DNA of 36,411 nt from Fonticula-like sp. SCN 57-25 (lineage: Eukaryota; Nucleariida; Rotosphaerida), in assembly GCA_001724245.1 (NCBI GenBank), contig MEDX01000038.1, positions 1-36,411 of the forward strand, written 5' to 3'. A model generated the notes under the pieces. It was not told where the DNA came from. It saw only the letters and a list, made by a program, of their open reading frames with translations, and made no database searches. This document shows positions 18,955 through 29,900 of this stretch, one piece after another. How positions within the stretch are numbered: position 1 is the first letter of the stretch; each line of letters begins with the position of its first letter. A program made the translations under genes and the position numbers.

Positions 18955-20588
18955 ATGGCGGCGGGCTGCTTGGTCGATGCCCATGCTCCAGAGGTCCATG
19001 TCTTTGGGCTGACGCTTCGGCTGACGCCCACGGGACGATACACGCTTGGGCTGTTCTTCCTCCTGGGCGTTGTGGTCATCTGGGTTGCGGTCTCCCAGCT
19101 GATGCAGGTGCGCGATCGGCCTCGCTGGTGGCCCACGCTTTTCAACTCACGCTCTGAATCATCCCAATCTAGTACGTCTTCCTGCATCATGGGTACTTTA
19201 AGCCGTTTGCCTTGACGTACATTGGCACGGCCATGTTCACCTTTCACCTCATGTTTATTGGCAGCGAGCACCTGTGGAAGCGCTTTCGCGCGGGGAGGTA
19301 CGCGCCTGTCCCTTGGTTTGCGGGGCACATGTTAACCCTGGCTATGTTTCGCGCCGCGCAGGGCTGGCACGCCGGAAAAGATCAAGACAGGCACCTCGTC
19401 TCGGCTGTCGCGCTTGGTGCAGCGCGCTCGTGGCCCAAACAAGAAGCACGCGATCAGCCTTGACGATGACGATCAAGACTATAACCTGGACGACTTTGGC
19501 CTGGACGATGATGATGAAGAAGATGCCGAGCTGCTGAGTGACGCGGGAGCGACGCCCACCGGTCCGCGTCCCGAAGCCGAGCGCTCGACGAGCTCTCTGT
19601 CCTCTCCAGTGCATACGCCGCCTGCCGCCGGATCGCTGGACGTGGACGACGAGCACATCTTTGACGCCGAATCAGGGGCGGTTTTGCCGTCGGCCGAAGA
19701 GGGTGACCAGCCCGTGGTCAAGTTGACATCGAAGCAGACGATGAAGCTCGGTCTCCAGTTTTGCATTCTGTGGTTCTTTGCCAACTACACGAGCAGCGCA
19801 GCTCTGCAGTACACGAGCGTGTCGAGCAGCACGATCCTGAGCTCGACCTCTGGCTTTTTCACGCTTCTCTTTGGCGCTGTGTTTGGCGTTGAAAAGCTTG
19901 ACGCCGTGCGGATCTTTTCCGTCATTGTGTGGTACGTTTGCTCTTTTGCGAGTGCTGGCTTTAACATTGTTGCAGCCTCGGGGGTGTGGTGCTTGTGAGC
20001 ATGAGCGACTCGCACGGCGAGGACGGCACCGAGACTGCCTTTGGCGACCTGCTCAGCATCATCGGAGCCGTGCTCTATGGTGCCTACATTGTGCTGCTAA
20101 AGGTCAAGATTGGGCACGAGGACGCGGTAGACATGCGCCTGTTCTTTGGGTTTGTTGGCCTCTTCAACATCCTGCTGCTCTGGCCCGGATTCATCCTTCT
20201 TCACTTTACCGGCATCGAAGAGTTTGAGCTGCCAAACGCAACCGTGTTTGGCCTCGTCATGCTCAACGGCATCGTGGGGACGCTCCTCGCCGACTATCTT
20301 TGGATGCTCGCCATGTTTATGACATCGCCAATGATTGTCACGCTCGGCCTGTCGCTCACCATTCCCCTCGCGCTCTTTGTCGACCTCCTCCTCGATGCGG
20401 TCGACCTCACGGCTGTCTACTGGGTGGGAACCTCAATGGTGCTCATGGGCTTTGTCTTTGTGAATATGCATGTGGCAAAGTCAAAGACCGAAACGGCCGA
20501 CGGGACCGCCGCGCCAGCCACAAAGTCCTGGAAGCACGTGCTGACCGCACCCCTAAAGTGGCTCAACCAGAAATGGGCCGCGCTATAA
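18955..20588 (+). CDS. SLC35F5-like multi-pass transporter
   Basis: Four exons: 18955-19107, 19173-19297, 19362-19931 and 19976-20588, with introns of 65, 64 and 44 nt, giving 486 aa. Starts MAAGCLVDAHAPE and has about ten hydrophobic helices in two groups, one before and one after a long acidic cytosolic-type loop rich in Asp/Glu (LDDDDQDYNLDDFGLDDDD at about residue 120-140). The core YTSVSSSTILSSTSGFFTLL...GAVFGVE and LNGIVGTLLADYLW match SLC35F5, a member of the drug/metabolite transporter superfamily. SLC35F5-type proteins sit in endomembranes; substrates are poorly known. The C-terminal tail is soluble. I could frame all three introns unambiguously. Confidence 0.88.
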
Positions 20589-20758
20589 AATATGTCTGTC
20601 GATCTTTTTCCATTTTTGAGAGTTAATGCTACTATTGTATAGTTCAATATTATTGCTTGGTGATGATAAGAATCTATAAAAGCATCACATAAAAATGCAG
20701 AGTCATAATTGGTTCATGCAAAAAAAGGGAAAAAATGCAGTGCGCGCGCGCTCGGAAT

Positions 20759-23700
20759 CTACGCGCTGGCCACCGCCGCCGGGCTATACGCCTCCATAAT
20801 GTTGAGCATGGCACGCGTTGCGTGTTCTTCCGTCTTGAAGGAAACGGTGCTGCGATCGGAAAGCTCAATGACAAGTTTGCCGCTCTCGTCCATCTTGCGC
20901 TTCTCCATCTCGTCAAATTTGGCATTCCAGATCGCCTGCTTGGACGAAGCGCCCACGACTTCCAGCCCGTTGCTGTCAACAATGACGACCGCCTTGCGCG
21001 CGCCGACGTGGACAGGGCAGAAGGAAGCACCATAGTGCTTGAGCCCGTGAACCAATTCCAAGAACCCGCGACGCGCAGCGGCCCCCGACATGGTCTTGGC
21101 CGACTTGCTTGCGGCGACCCACTCGTCCACGCTGTGCTGGTCAAAGTGGTCGCGGGGAACGCAGGCGCGGACGATGCTGGGCAGGTGGGCCTCGATATCG
21201 GCCACAATGATGCCAGCCGACTCGATCGAGATCGCGGCGAGCAGCGCGACACCACGCTTGGCGTCCTCGGCAGTGCAGCCGTAGCGACCGGCGAGGTAGT
21301 GCAACGACAGCTGGCTCACGAGCATGTGCGCAACATTGTCCGGGAGCTCCGACAAAGGGCGCGAAAGCTCGTCCACGGTGAACAGACGACGCTTGAACGA
21401 GAGAGCAAACGGCTCGGACGCCGCGGCGCGAAGCGCGATAACGTCCCACACAAAGTCGTCGGCATTCAACCAGTCGTCGACACCGTCCTGCGTCTCAATG
21501 CACAGTCCAAAGTCGCCGCGAAGCCATGTCGGCACGTTGAGCGAGGCGGCAACGGCGTCCGAGGTGCGTGACGCGCGCGCGTGGAGCGGCGTGGCAAAGC
21601 GCACCACAGTGCCGTCGGCACAGGTAACCACGATCTGGGCCGCGTACGGCTCCAAATCAAGCTTCGCAGGAGGCAGCGCGAGAGACAGGTGCGCAGTGAG
21701 TGAGCGGAAGAACGTTTCCATCTCCTGCTCCGCGGGGCCCACAGCGCGGCCGCCCGATGCCGACGTCCAGCCGATAAAGTGATGAACGTGCTGGGCGGTG
21801 CCGCTCAGCACGGGGGTGTCGCAGCGATTGAGGGCAGCCAGCACGAATGGCAGCATGTCGGAAGGAACCGGGACCGACGCTGCAAGCCACGAAAAAGCGA
21901 TCCAGACCCGCGACGACGATGCGAGGGTCGCGTCCGTCAGCTGGGCGACAAGGAAAAAGTACGCGTTGGCCGCGCAGCTCTCGTGCTTGCGACAAATCGA
22001 GATAAGCTTGCACAGCAAAACTTGAAGCGAATGCGCAGTCGACGTTGACGCGGCACTAAGCTGCAGCAGAAGCGTAGAGATCTGCGCAATCTCCGTCTCC
22101 GTCTTGCCCGCCGCCGGGTGCTTGGCAAAGGAAGAGTTCAGCGGATCGCGCACAGCGCTCAGCTTTCCGGAATACTTGGTCGTATATGCCGTAGACGCAA
22201 ATTGGGTGGCAAATGTGGCAGGCGCATATGCGCTGGGATCGGCCTTGGATGCCTTGTCGGCCGTCACAAACGCCGAAGACGGGCTCCACTTTGGCGTGTC
22301 AAAGTGCGACAAGGCAATGGCGGCCGGCTTGGCGGCCGCGGCCAGCTGCTCCTGGCGGCGGGCGCGCTTGTCGCGGACAAGGCGCATGGCAGCAGCGGCG
22401 CGCTCGCGCTCGGCCGCCTTGGCCCTATATACGACCATCTTGGCAAGCGCCTGGCGCGTACGGATGGCCTGCTGCAGAACACCTGCGGCCACAACCTGCT
22501 TGTTCTCCTCGTGGAACTTAAGGCGCCTCAGCTGCAGCTTTGCGGCACGCTGGTGAGCGGCAACCTGGAGAATAAGGGCCTGCTCACGAAGAGCCTTGAG
22601 GTGCGCAACGGCAAAGTTGGTACGAATAGCTAGAAGCAGTATTTGTTAGCCGCGAGCAGAAAAAGAAACAGGAAGCGTACCAGCCTGAATGTCCGTAAGA
22701 GACTTCTTTGACCTGAGGAACTTTTGGCGCTGCACGTTTCCGCGAAGCATCTTGATGACAATCATGGCAGTGGCCGCTTTCACCTGGGTCTCAAGCTTTG
22801 AAAAGGCTGCGTCGGTGAGGAACACCTTGGTCTTGCCAACCTGCCAAAGATTCGGATAGCCTCCCGGCATGAGCTTGTCGAGCAGCACAATGGTTTTGTC
22901 GTTGATGCTGAGCTGGTCGTGATCGGGCCTGCGCTCCTTGACGAGCTGGCTGTAGCGCTCGAGCACAGTCGGAATGGCGAGGCGGCGCGGGTACCCGCTC
23001 TTGCGGATGCGCACGGTCTCGAGCATACCGGTGTAGCGCAGCTGCTCCAACAGCATGTCGCTGTTGGCCATGCCGGGTTTCTTCATGGCATTCGGCTTGA
23101 GACAGCGGATGAAGAGAGGGGAGCTCGACTGCAGGGTTTCCATGAGAGACGCGAGCGACTCGCGGAACTTGGAAAAGACCGACAGGGCAGCATGGCGGCG
23201 CGATCCCGAGCGCACCGAGTGGACAATTTCCTCCTGGTCCCTCAAGAACAGGCCGCTAACAAGAGAATTCGGCGGTGCAGACGTCGTAAACAGCATAATA
23301 ATCTCCTGACCAAGCGTGTCGTGGTTCTTCTCCAAAAATCCGCGAGCATCATAGACAATGCGCCCAGCGTAGTGGCTAATCGCAAACGTAGGGTCCGCCT
23401 GGGAGCGGCGCGAAAAGACGCCCGCGCTCTCGACACCGTGCGCCTTGTCAAACTTTGACAGAAGCGAGAGGTCGGTCGAGTTCGGAAGGCGGCCCTCGTC
23501 ATCGAGAATGTGGATAAGACCATTCGGGCGCTAAAAAGCAGGGTCAATCAAAGAGCACAAGGCATTGAATAGTGGCATACCAATTCGAAAACGTCGATGC
23601 AGGCCCTGTTATCGGTGAAATCAATGGCGGCCCACCAAATTCCCTCGGCGGTGTAGAGATCCTGCTCGGCCTTGAAAACAGTCTTCTGGAAGAACTGCTG

Positions 23701-24979
23701 GAGGCGTTCGTTCGCGTGGTTGATGCACAGCTGCTCAAATCGGTTCACGTCAAAGTTTTCAAAGCCAAAGATGTCCAGCACGCCAATAAAGTAGGAACGG
23801 ACGTGCTCGCCGACCGTCGTGAGCGAGTTGATCGTGTCGACAAGGTAGCGGAAAATGTAGGCGTAGAGGGCTTTGCTGACAGTGTCACGAGCATTAACCG
23901 CGCGCTCGACGGTAAGCGGCGATTGAATGACCGCCTGACGCATCCGAATCTCGCGGAAAAGCAGCACGCGGGTGAGCTCAGCCGGCGAAATCTGCAGCAG
24001 GGCAGCCGCGTTCTCGACCTCGCCGGGGTTATCCACCGCCGCAGCCGCAAGCTGCGATGAGCTATCGGGGTCAGTCACGTCGTTGTTGGGAGCGGGAGAA
24101 AAGGTGACATTGCCGAGATGAAGGATGGCAGCGACGGTGTCAAAGATGGAATCCCGAATGGCCGCATCGACTCCGAGGCTGTTGAAGGCACCGACGATCG
24201 TGTTGTAGTCGGCATGCTCGTCATTTCCGGCGACATCGTAGCAGTTACTCTGGTTGAGATAAAAGTAGTCCTCGACCTTGCCGAGGCGAAGTCGCGAGCG
24301 AACTTCGGCGGGGCTCTTGAGCAGCGCATAAAAGATGTGGTAGTTGCGCTCACCCAGGCCCGGCCGCACAATGCGCGACTTTTCAAGAAGGAAAATGTCG
24401 ATCGCAGAGCCCACAATGGTACCCTCGGCGTTGTAGCGCACTTTCACAAACTTTCCGAAACGGCTCGAGTTGTCGTTGCGCACCGTCTTGGCGTTGCCAA
24501 ACGCCTCGAGAATGGGGTTGGCGTGCATAATCTTGCTGGCAATGTCGGAATTCGAATCGCCATTCAAGTGTGTAAGAAAACGGAGGATCATCTTGGAGCA
24601 CTCGGTCTTTCCAGCGCCACTTTCTCCGCTAATGATGATGGCCTGGTTGCCTGCCGTTTCACGCAGCAGAGCCGAGTTGCGGGCATTGCTATACGATTCG
24701 TCGGCCAGCGCATAAATGTGAGGCGCCAGCTGATCATTGATGCCTTGCCGAGTATACCGCTCCAAAAACTCCTTTCCGTAAAGCGGGACGTTGCGATACG
24801 GGTTCACCGAAACCAGGATGTTGCCCACATACGTCTAAAGCCAACAATGAGACGCGCCACACGTGCCAGAAACATCGTACGTAGATCTTGTCCTGCTTGT
24901 AGCGAGTAATAAGTTGATCCAGAACAACTTCCTCCGACAACTCGTCCAAATTGATCAAGTTGTCGATCTCCGCCGCCAT
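20759..24979 (-). CDS. Unconventional myosin with IQ region, MyTH4-like and FERM tail
   Basis: Four exons: 24979-24881, 24834-23581, 23530-22681 and 22629-20759, with introns of 46, 50 and 51 nt; 1357 aa. The motor starts almost at the N-terminus (no SH3-like subdomain): MAAEIDNLINLDELSEE... then YVGNILVSVNPY. P-loop GESGAGKT at 103-110, switch I NDNSSRFGKF at 153-162, switch II DIFGFENF at 387-394, all canonical, so ATPase activity is expected. Motor ends around 690, then a basic Ala/Arg-rich helical neck with IQ-like motifs (about 690-840). A divergent MyTH4-like domain follows (about 890-1040) and a FERM-like domain to the C-terminus (about 1065-1355). Such myosins (as in classes VII, X, XV and protist relatives) drive filopodia and link membranes to actin and microtubules. 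The tail has a single MyTH4-FERM unit. Class not assigned. Confidence 0.9.
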
Positions 24980-25456
24980 GGTGCTCGAAGGGCCGGCAAA
25001 ATCACAGCGGAAATGCGCTGCTCTCTCGCGATACGGCGCCAAACACAATGCGCGTGCTTGGCCCGATTCAGCCGAAAATCAGTCCAAAATAGAACTCCGA
25101 TCTCACTGATCCGAGAAATGCAATCAGAGAAATAAGTGAAATCAGTCGCGCACCACTGTATCCGGATCAAAAGCGATCGCGATCGACTCTATGTTTGCTA
25201 CCCGCTACCCCGCGCTCCGGTCCCCCCTCGGTGGATTGTTGTGTGCCTCCACATTGCTTTTGTGGATCCAGCTCTCAACGCAAGACTGTGAGTAGTTGTG
25301 CTATTGTCAAGTTAATTTACCGTGGCTTTTCTGAAAGCCATCTTTGAAAGTGCAAGTTTACATCGGAAGTGGTAAACGATTGTTTGGAGGGAGACGACCT
25401 TCAACGACCACTAGTGTTTGAAAGCCGTCGTTCGGAACTGTTTATGATTTACGAAA
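24980..25456. promoter_or_regulatory. Divergent promoter region between the myosin and GID4 genes
   Basis: The 477-bp gap contains ATCAG at 25078, 25123 and 25141 and CTGAT at about 25107; read on the myosin strand most are CTGATT. The GID4-proximal half shows a GTGAGTAG at 25288 that could be a 5' UTR donor, but I cannot define an upstream exon. No other gene seen. Confidence 0.4.
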
Positions 25457-26329
25457 ATGCCAGAATGGCACAATGCTGAGGCGGGCGGCAGTGTTCAGCT
25501 GCCGCCTGGCAAGGGCGAGCGCCCGGTGGACATTCGCACCAACCGCTCGTCCATGCCAGACGGTGCTACCGAGAGCCTGTCGCCCGCTTCTTCGTTCCAC
25601 TCGGTCTCTCGCAGCGACTTTCTTCGCCCGCGACCCAAGTCTTCGAGCGACGCTCTGAAGCCTTGCATCGACCTTCTCAGCAGCGGAACCATCTTTGTCG
25701 GTTCGCAGTTCTCCGAATCGGACTGGCACGTCCGAACGGTACGACACGTAATCAAAATTTACTGAATGCTGAATGGCAATGCTGCGTTACAGAGCATCAT
25801 CGACTCTGACTTGCAGCGCGGTCAGGTCCGCGGTATTTTGGTACGTTGACTAAAGGCTTGCGTGTATGTGTGCACTCGCACTGACTCTTGACGTTGGTCA
25901 TCTTTGTAGGAGGCGCAGAACTGGGAAGTGCCCGGTGGGTCGATCATGACATACTGGGAGGGAGAAATCGTTGACAACATCAACTATTTTTTTCTGACCA
26001 ACAAGTGGAACGCTTCAGCTTTGTCCGACTCGCAGCACTGGTCCAAGTTTGCGGCTTTCCGTGAATCAGACGTGCAAAGTCACTATGCTCGCAAGAATTT
26101 GGAGAGCGAGCGTTTCATTTTCATGCGCTGGAAGGAAAAGTTTTTCCTCAACGTCCGCGACCCCGACGAGTGTGGAATGTCTATTGCGGGCTTTTACTAT
26201 CTGTGTATGGACCGCAGAACCAGGGTCGTTGAGGGATACTACGTCGATCAATCGAGCACGCCCAACCAACATCTCATCCTGGCGCCGCACGCGCGCCACT
26301 TTCAGAAGAGCTCGTTTGCATTCGCGTAG
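25457..26329 (+). CDS. GID4: GID4 / Vid24, substrate receptor of the GID/CTLH ubiquitin ligase
   Basis: Three exons: 25457-25738, 25793-25840 and 25910-26329, with introns of 54 and 69 nt; the middle exon is only 48 nt. Product 249 aa, slightly shorter than human GID4. Residues 1-70 are low-complexity and Ser/Pro-rich. From LSSGTIFVGSQF (74-85) the conserved beta-barrel follows: YWEGEIVD (125-132), FFLTNKWNA (137-145), HWSKF (153-157), FIFMRWKEKF (179-188), SIAGFYYLCM (201-210) and VEGYYVDQSS (217-226). The family recognises N-terminal Pro or related degrons; the Glu in VEGYY corresponds, as I recall, to the pocket Glu of the human protein. GID ligases trigger degradation of gluconeogenic enzymes in yeast and are widely used elsewhere. 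Divergent from the myosin gene. Confidence 0.92.
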
Positions 26330-26999
26330 TTCAGGACCAAACTTTGGGGCAACGTTGCCATTGTGTTTTAGAGTGTCTCTCTCCCTGTGCGTTCCTCCTC
26401 TTTTGCGGTAGCGTGCTTAGCAAAAAAAATCTCGGCGGGTCCCGAGAGCAAAAGTAAAACGAAGACTAATTGTGAAAAATATGTACTGTATGTTAGAAGA
26501 TATTGGAATAGTAATATATTGATACTTTCGCGTATTTGCTCATTGGTGATTGCCCTTGGCACCAAGCCTCTGTCGCTGCATCACCGCTTCAACACTGGAT
26601 ACTCTAGGTGATCACAAAATGTACAAGAGACTTTTCATGACAGTTTCAAGATTTCAAATGCTCTCTCTGCTGGCCTAAAGTTGAGTAAATGATAGCATTC
26701 CTTCCTTCCTTCTAGTCTTTTTCGCGCCGTGGCGGGCTGCAACCAGGGGTGAACCGGTTTGCTTTTGGCGCCAATCATGGGGATTTTGGCGAATATTTTG
26801 GCGCCAAAAAGGCAAAATCGCATGCGGGGTAATCATATGCAAACTGCAAACCTGCACCACGTGTGCTTCTCTAAAGGCTCTTGTGGGACGACCAAGGTCT
26901 CGTTCATCGAATTGCCTCGATCCCTGTTTCTCTCTCGAATTAACTGCCTGTCTCGGAGTCGGCTTTGGCACGGCTCTTTGACCCGTTTTGAGAGAGAGA
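26330..26999. other. Intergenic region between GID4 and CAD
   Basis: 670 bp. The left 350 bp (GID4 3' UTR, AT-rich) hold no gene. The right half contains the E2F-like and CACGTG sites listed separately, then about 135 bp of presumed 5' UTR ending in GAGAGAGAGAATGG at the CAD start. Confidence 0.6.
26718..26863. promoter_or_regulatory. Cluster of E2F-like sites plus an E-box upstream of CAD
   Basis: TTTTTCGCGCC at about 26718-26728, TTTTGGCGCCAA at 26763-26774, ATTTTGGCG at about 26783-26791, and the perfect palindrome TTTTGGCGCCAAAA at 26796-26809 all match the E2F/DP recognition pattern (TTTSGCGC). A CACGTG E-box follows at 26858-26863. These lie about 140-280 bp before the CAD start codon. 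E2F-type regulators act at S phase, when pyrimidine demand rises. Binding is not shown; the match is by sequence only. Confidence 0.55.
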
Positions 27000-29900
27000 A
27001 TGGCCACTATGGGACCAGCCTCGTTGGTTTTGAGTGACGGATCGGTGTTTCATGGGCAATCTTTTGGCGCCCCGGTGGAAGTGACTGGCGAGGCCGTCTT
27101 CACGACCGGCATGGTCGGCTACCCCGAGTCTCTCACAGACCCTTCGTACCGCGGACAGCTTCTTGTCCTCACATACCCTCTGGTCGGCAACTACGGCATG
27201 TTTTCCGACAAGGAGGTCGACGCGAATGGCCTTCCCGTTCACCTCGAATCTGAGCGCATCCAGGTGTCTGCCCTGATTGTCGGCTCCTACTCCACCAACC
27301 ATTCTCACTGGCGCGCCGTCGAGTCCCTCGCTGCTTGGCTTCAGCGCAGCGGCGTTCCGGCTATCTGCGGTGTTGACACCCGCGCCCTCACCAAGAAGCT
27401 CCGCTCAAACGGTGTTATGCTCGGCGCGATCGTGAATGGCCACGAGCCCGTCGGCACCGCCCGCGCTTCTTCTATCGAGGACCCCAACGTTCGCAACCTT
27501 GTTGCTGAGGTTTCCACGCCGGCTCCCCGTTTGTTCCGCGCCACCAACAATATTCGCGAGGGTGAGCCCGCCCCGCGTATTTGCGCTGTTGACGTCGGTA
27601 TCAAGTACAACCAGATTCGCTGCTTCACCGAGCGCGGCTGCGACGTCGAGGTGGTTCCGTGGGACCACAACCTTTCTCAGGTTACCTGCGATGGCATTTT
27701 CCTCAGTAACGGACCTGGCGACCCGACCCGCTGCGACAAGACTATTGCCAACCTCCGCACGGTCCTGGCTGCTGCCAAGAAGCCCATCTTTGGCATTTGC
27801 CTCGGCCACCAGCTCCTTTCGCTTGCTGCCGGCGCCAAGACGCGCAAGATGCTCTACGGCAACCGCGGTCAGAATATTCCCTGCATTGATCAGGAGAGCG
27901 GCCGCTGCTACATCACCTCTCAGAACCATGGCTTCGCCGTCGATGCGGCTTCGCTCCCTGATGGCTGGAAGGAGCTTTTTGTCAACGCGAACGACGGTTC
28001 CAACGAGGGCGTGAAGCACACCACGCTTCCCTACTTTTCGGTGCAGTTCCACCCCGAGTCCTTCTGCGGCCCGCGCGATACCGAGTTCCTCTTTGATCGC
28101 TTCATCGATGCCGTTCGCGCCGCGCGCGCCCTTCCTCCGACCGCGACTCTGCAGCCGCTGCCGGTCATTCCTCACATCACGCGCCACGAGCGCGTTCGCG
28201 TCCGCAAGGTCCTCATTCTTGGATCTGGAGGCCTTTCCATCGGTCAGGCTGGCGAGTTCGACTACTCTGGTTCGCAGGCTATCAAGGCCCTTAAGGAGGA
28301 GGGTATCTACACCGTTCTCATCAACCCCAACATTGCGACCATCCAGACGAGCAAGGGTCTCGCGGACAAGGTTTACTTCTTGCCCGTCAACGCCGAGTTT
28401 GTTCGCAAGGTCATCCAATACGAGCGCCCCGACGGCATTTACGTGTCGTTTGGTGGTCAGACCGCTCTCAACGTTGGTGTGCAGCTCAAGGACGAGTTTG
28501 AGGGCCTTGGCGTCCGTGTCCTTGGTACCCCGATCGACACCGTCATCCTCACCGAGGATCGCGAGATGTTTGCTCGTGCCATGGAGTCTATTGGCGAGCG
28601 TTGCGCCGCCAGCGCTTCGGCTACCACTGTTGAGGAGGGCATGGCAGCGGGCCGCTCGATCGGCTTCCCTGTCATCGTGCGCGCTGCCTTTGCGCTTGGC
28701 GGTCTCGGCTCGGGCTTTGCCAACAACGAGGAGGAGCTTCTCGACCTGTGCCACAAGGCGTTTGCTGTCTCCCCGCAGGTTTTGATCGAGCGCTCCATGA
28801 AGGGCTGGAAGGAGATCGAGTACGAGGTGGTGCGCGATATCAACGACAACTGCATCACTGTCTGCAACATGGAGAACTTTGACCCCCTCGGTATTCACAC
28901 CGGCGACTCCATCGTGGTTGCTCCTTCGCAGACGCTCAGCGACCGCGACTACCATCGTCTCCGCACGACGGCCATCAATGTTATTCGCCACCTTGGTGTC
29001 GTTGGTGAGTGCAACATCCAGTATGCCGTCAACCCTGACTCGGACGAGTATTGCATTATTGAGGTCAACGCCCGCCTTTCTCGGTCGTCTGCGCTTGCCT
29101 CAAAGGCCACCGGCTACCCGCTCGCCTTTGTGGCGGCCAAGCTCGGTCTCCACATTCCGCTCACCGAGATCAAGAACAGCGTGACCCGCTCGACCTGCGC
29201 TTGCTTTGAGCCTTCGCTCGATTACTGCGTCGTCAAGGTCCCCCGCTGGGATCTGCGCAAGTTCACCCGCGTGTCGACTCGCATTGCGTCGGCCATGAAG
29301 TCGGTCGGTGAGGTCATGGCTATTGGCCGCACCTTTGAGGAGGCTATCCAGAAGGCCATTCGTGCCGTCGATCCGTCGTTCCAGGGCTTTGAGAAGAACA
29401 ACATCTGCACCGCGTCGGACGAGGCCCTCTCGGTGCCCACCGATGCCCGTCTCTTTGCCGTCGCCAACGCGATGCACAGCGGCTACACGAACGAGCGTAT
29501 CTGGGAGTTGACCAAGATTGATCATTGGTTCCTCGATAAGCTTCGCAACATTGTCAACATGGACAACACGATTTCGGGCCTGTCGGTCAACCTCGCCGAT
29601 TTCCCTACCGACCTTCTGCGCCGCGCCAAGCAGCTCGGCTTTGGCGACCCGCAAATCTCGCGCTGCATCAAGTCGACGGCGCTTGCTGTGCGCCAGCTCC
29701 GCCTCGAGCGCGGCGTCGTCCCTGTCGTCAAGCAGATCGACACCGTTGCCGCCGAGTTCCCCGCGCACACCAACTACCTGTACCTTACGTACAACGGCAC
29801 CGAGAACGACGTTGAATTCCGCGATCAGGGTGTTATCGTGCTTGGCTCCGGTGTCTACCGCATCGGTAGTTCGGTCGAGTTCGACTGGTGCGCCGTGCGC

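Noticed and set aside
10806-26329. A functional link between the MDH-like gene and GID4 (yeast GID degrades cytosolic MDH)
   Set aside because: The genes are 14 kb apart, the MDH-like protein starts with Met-Ser runs and not with Pro, and no other evidence ties them together.
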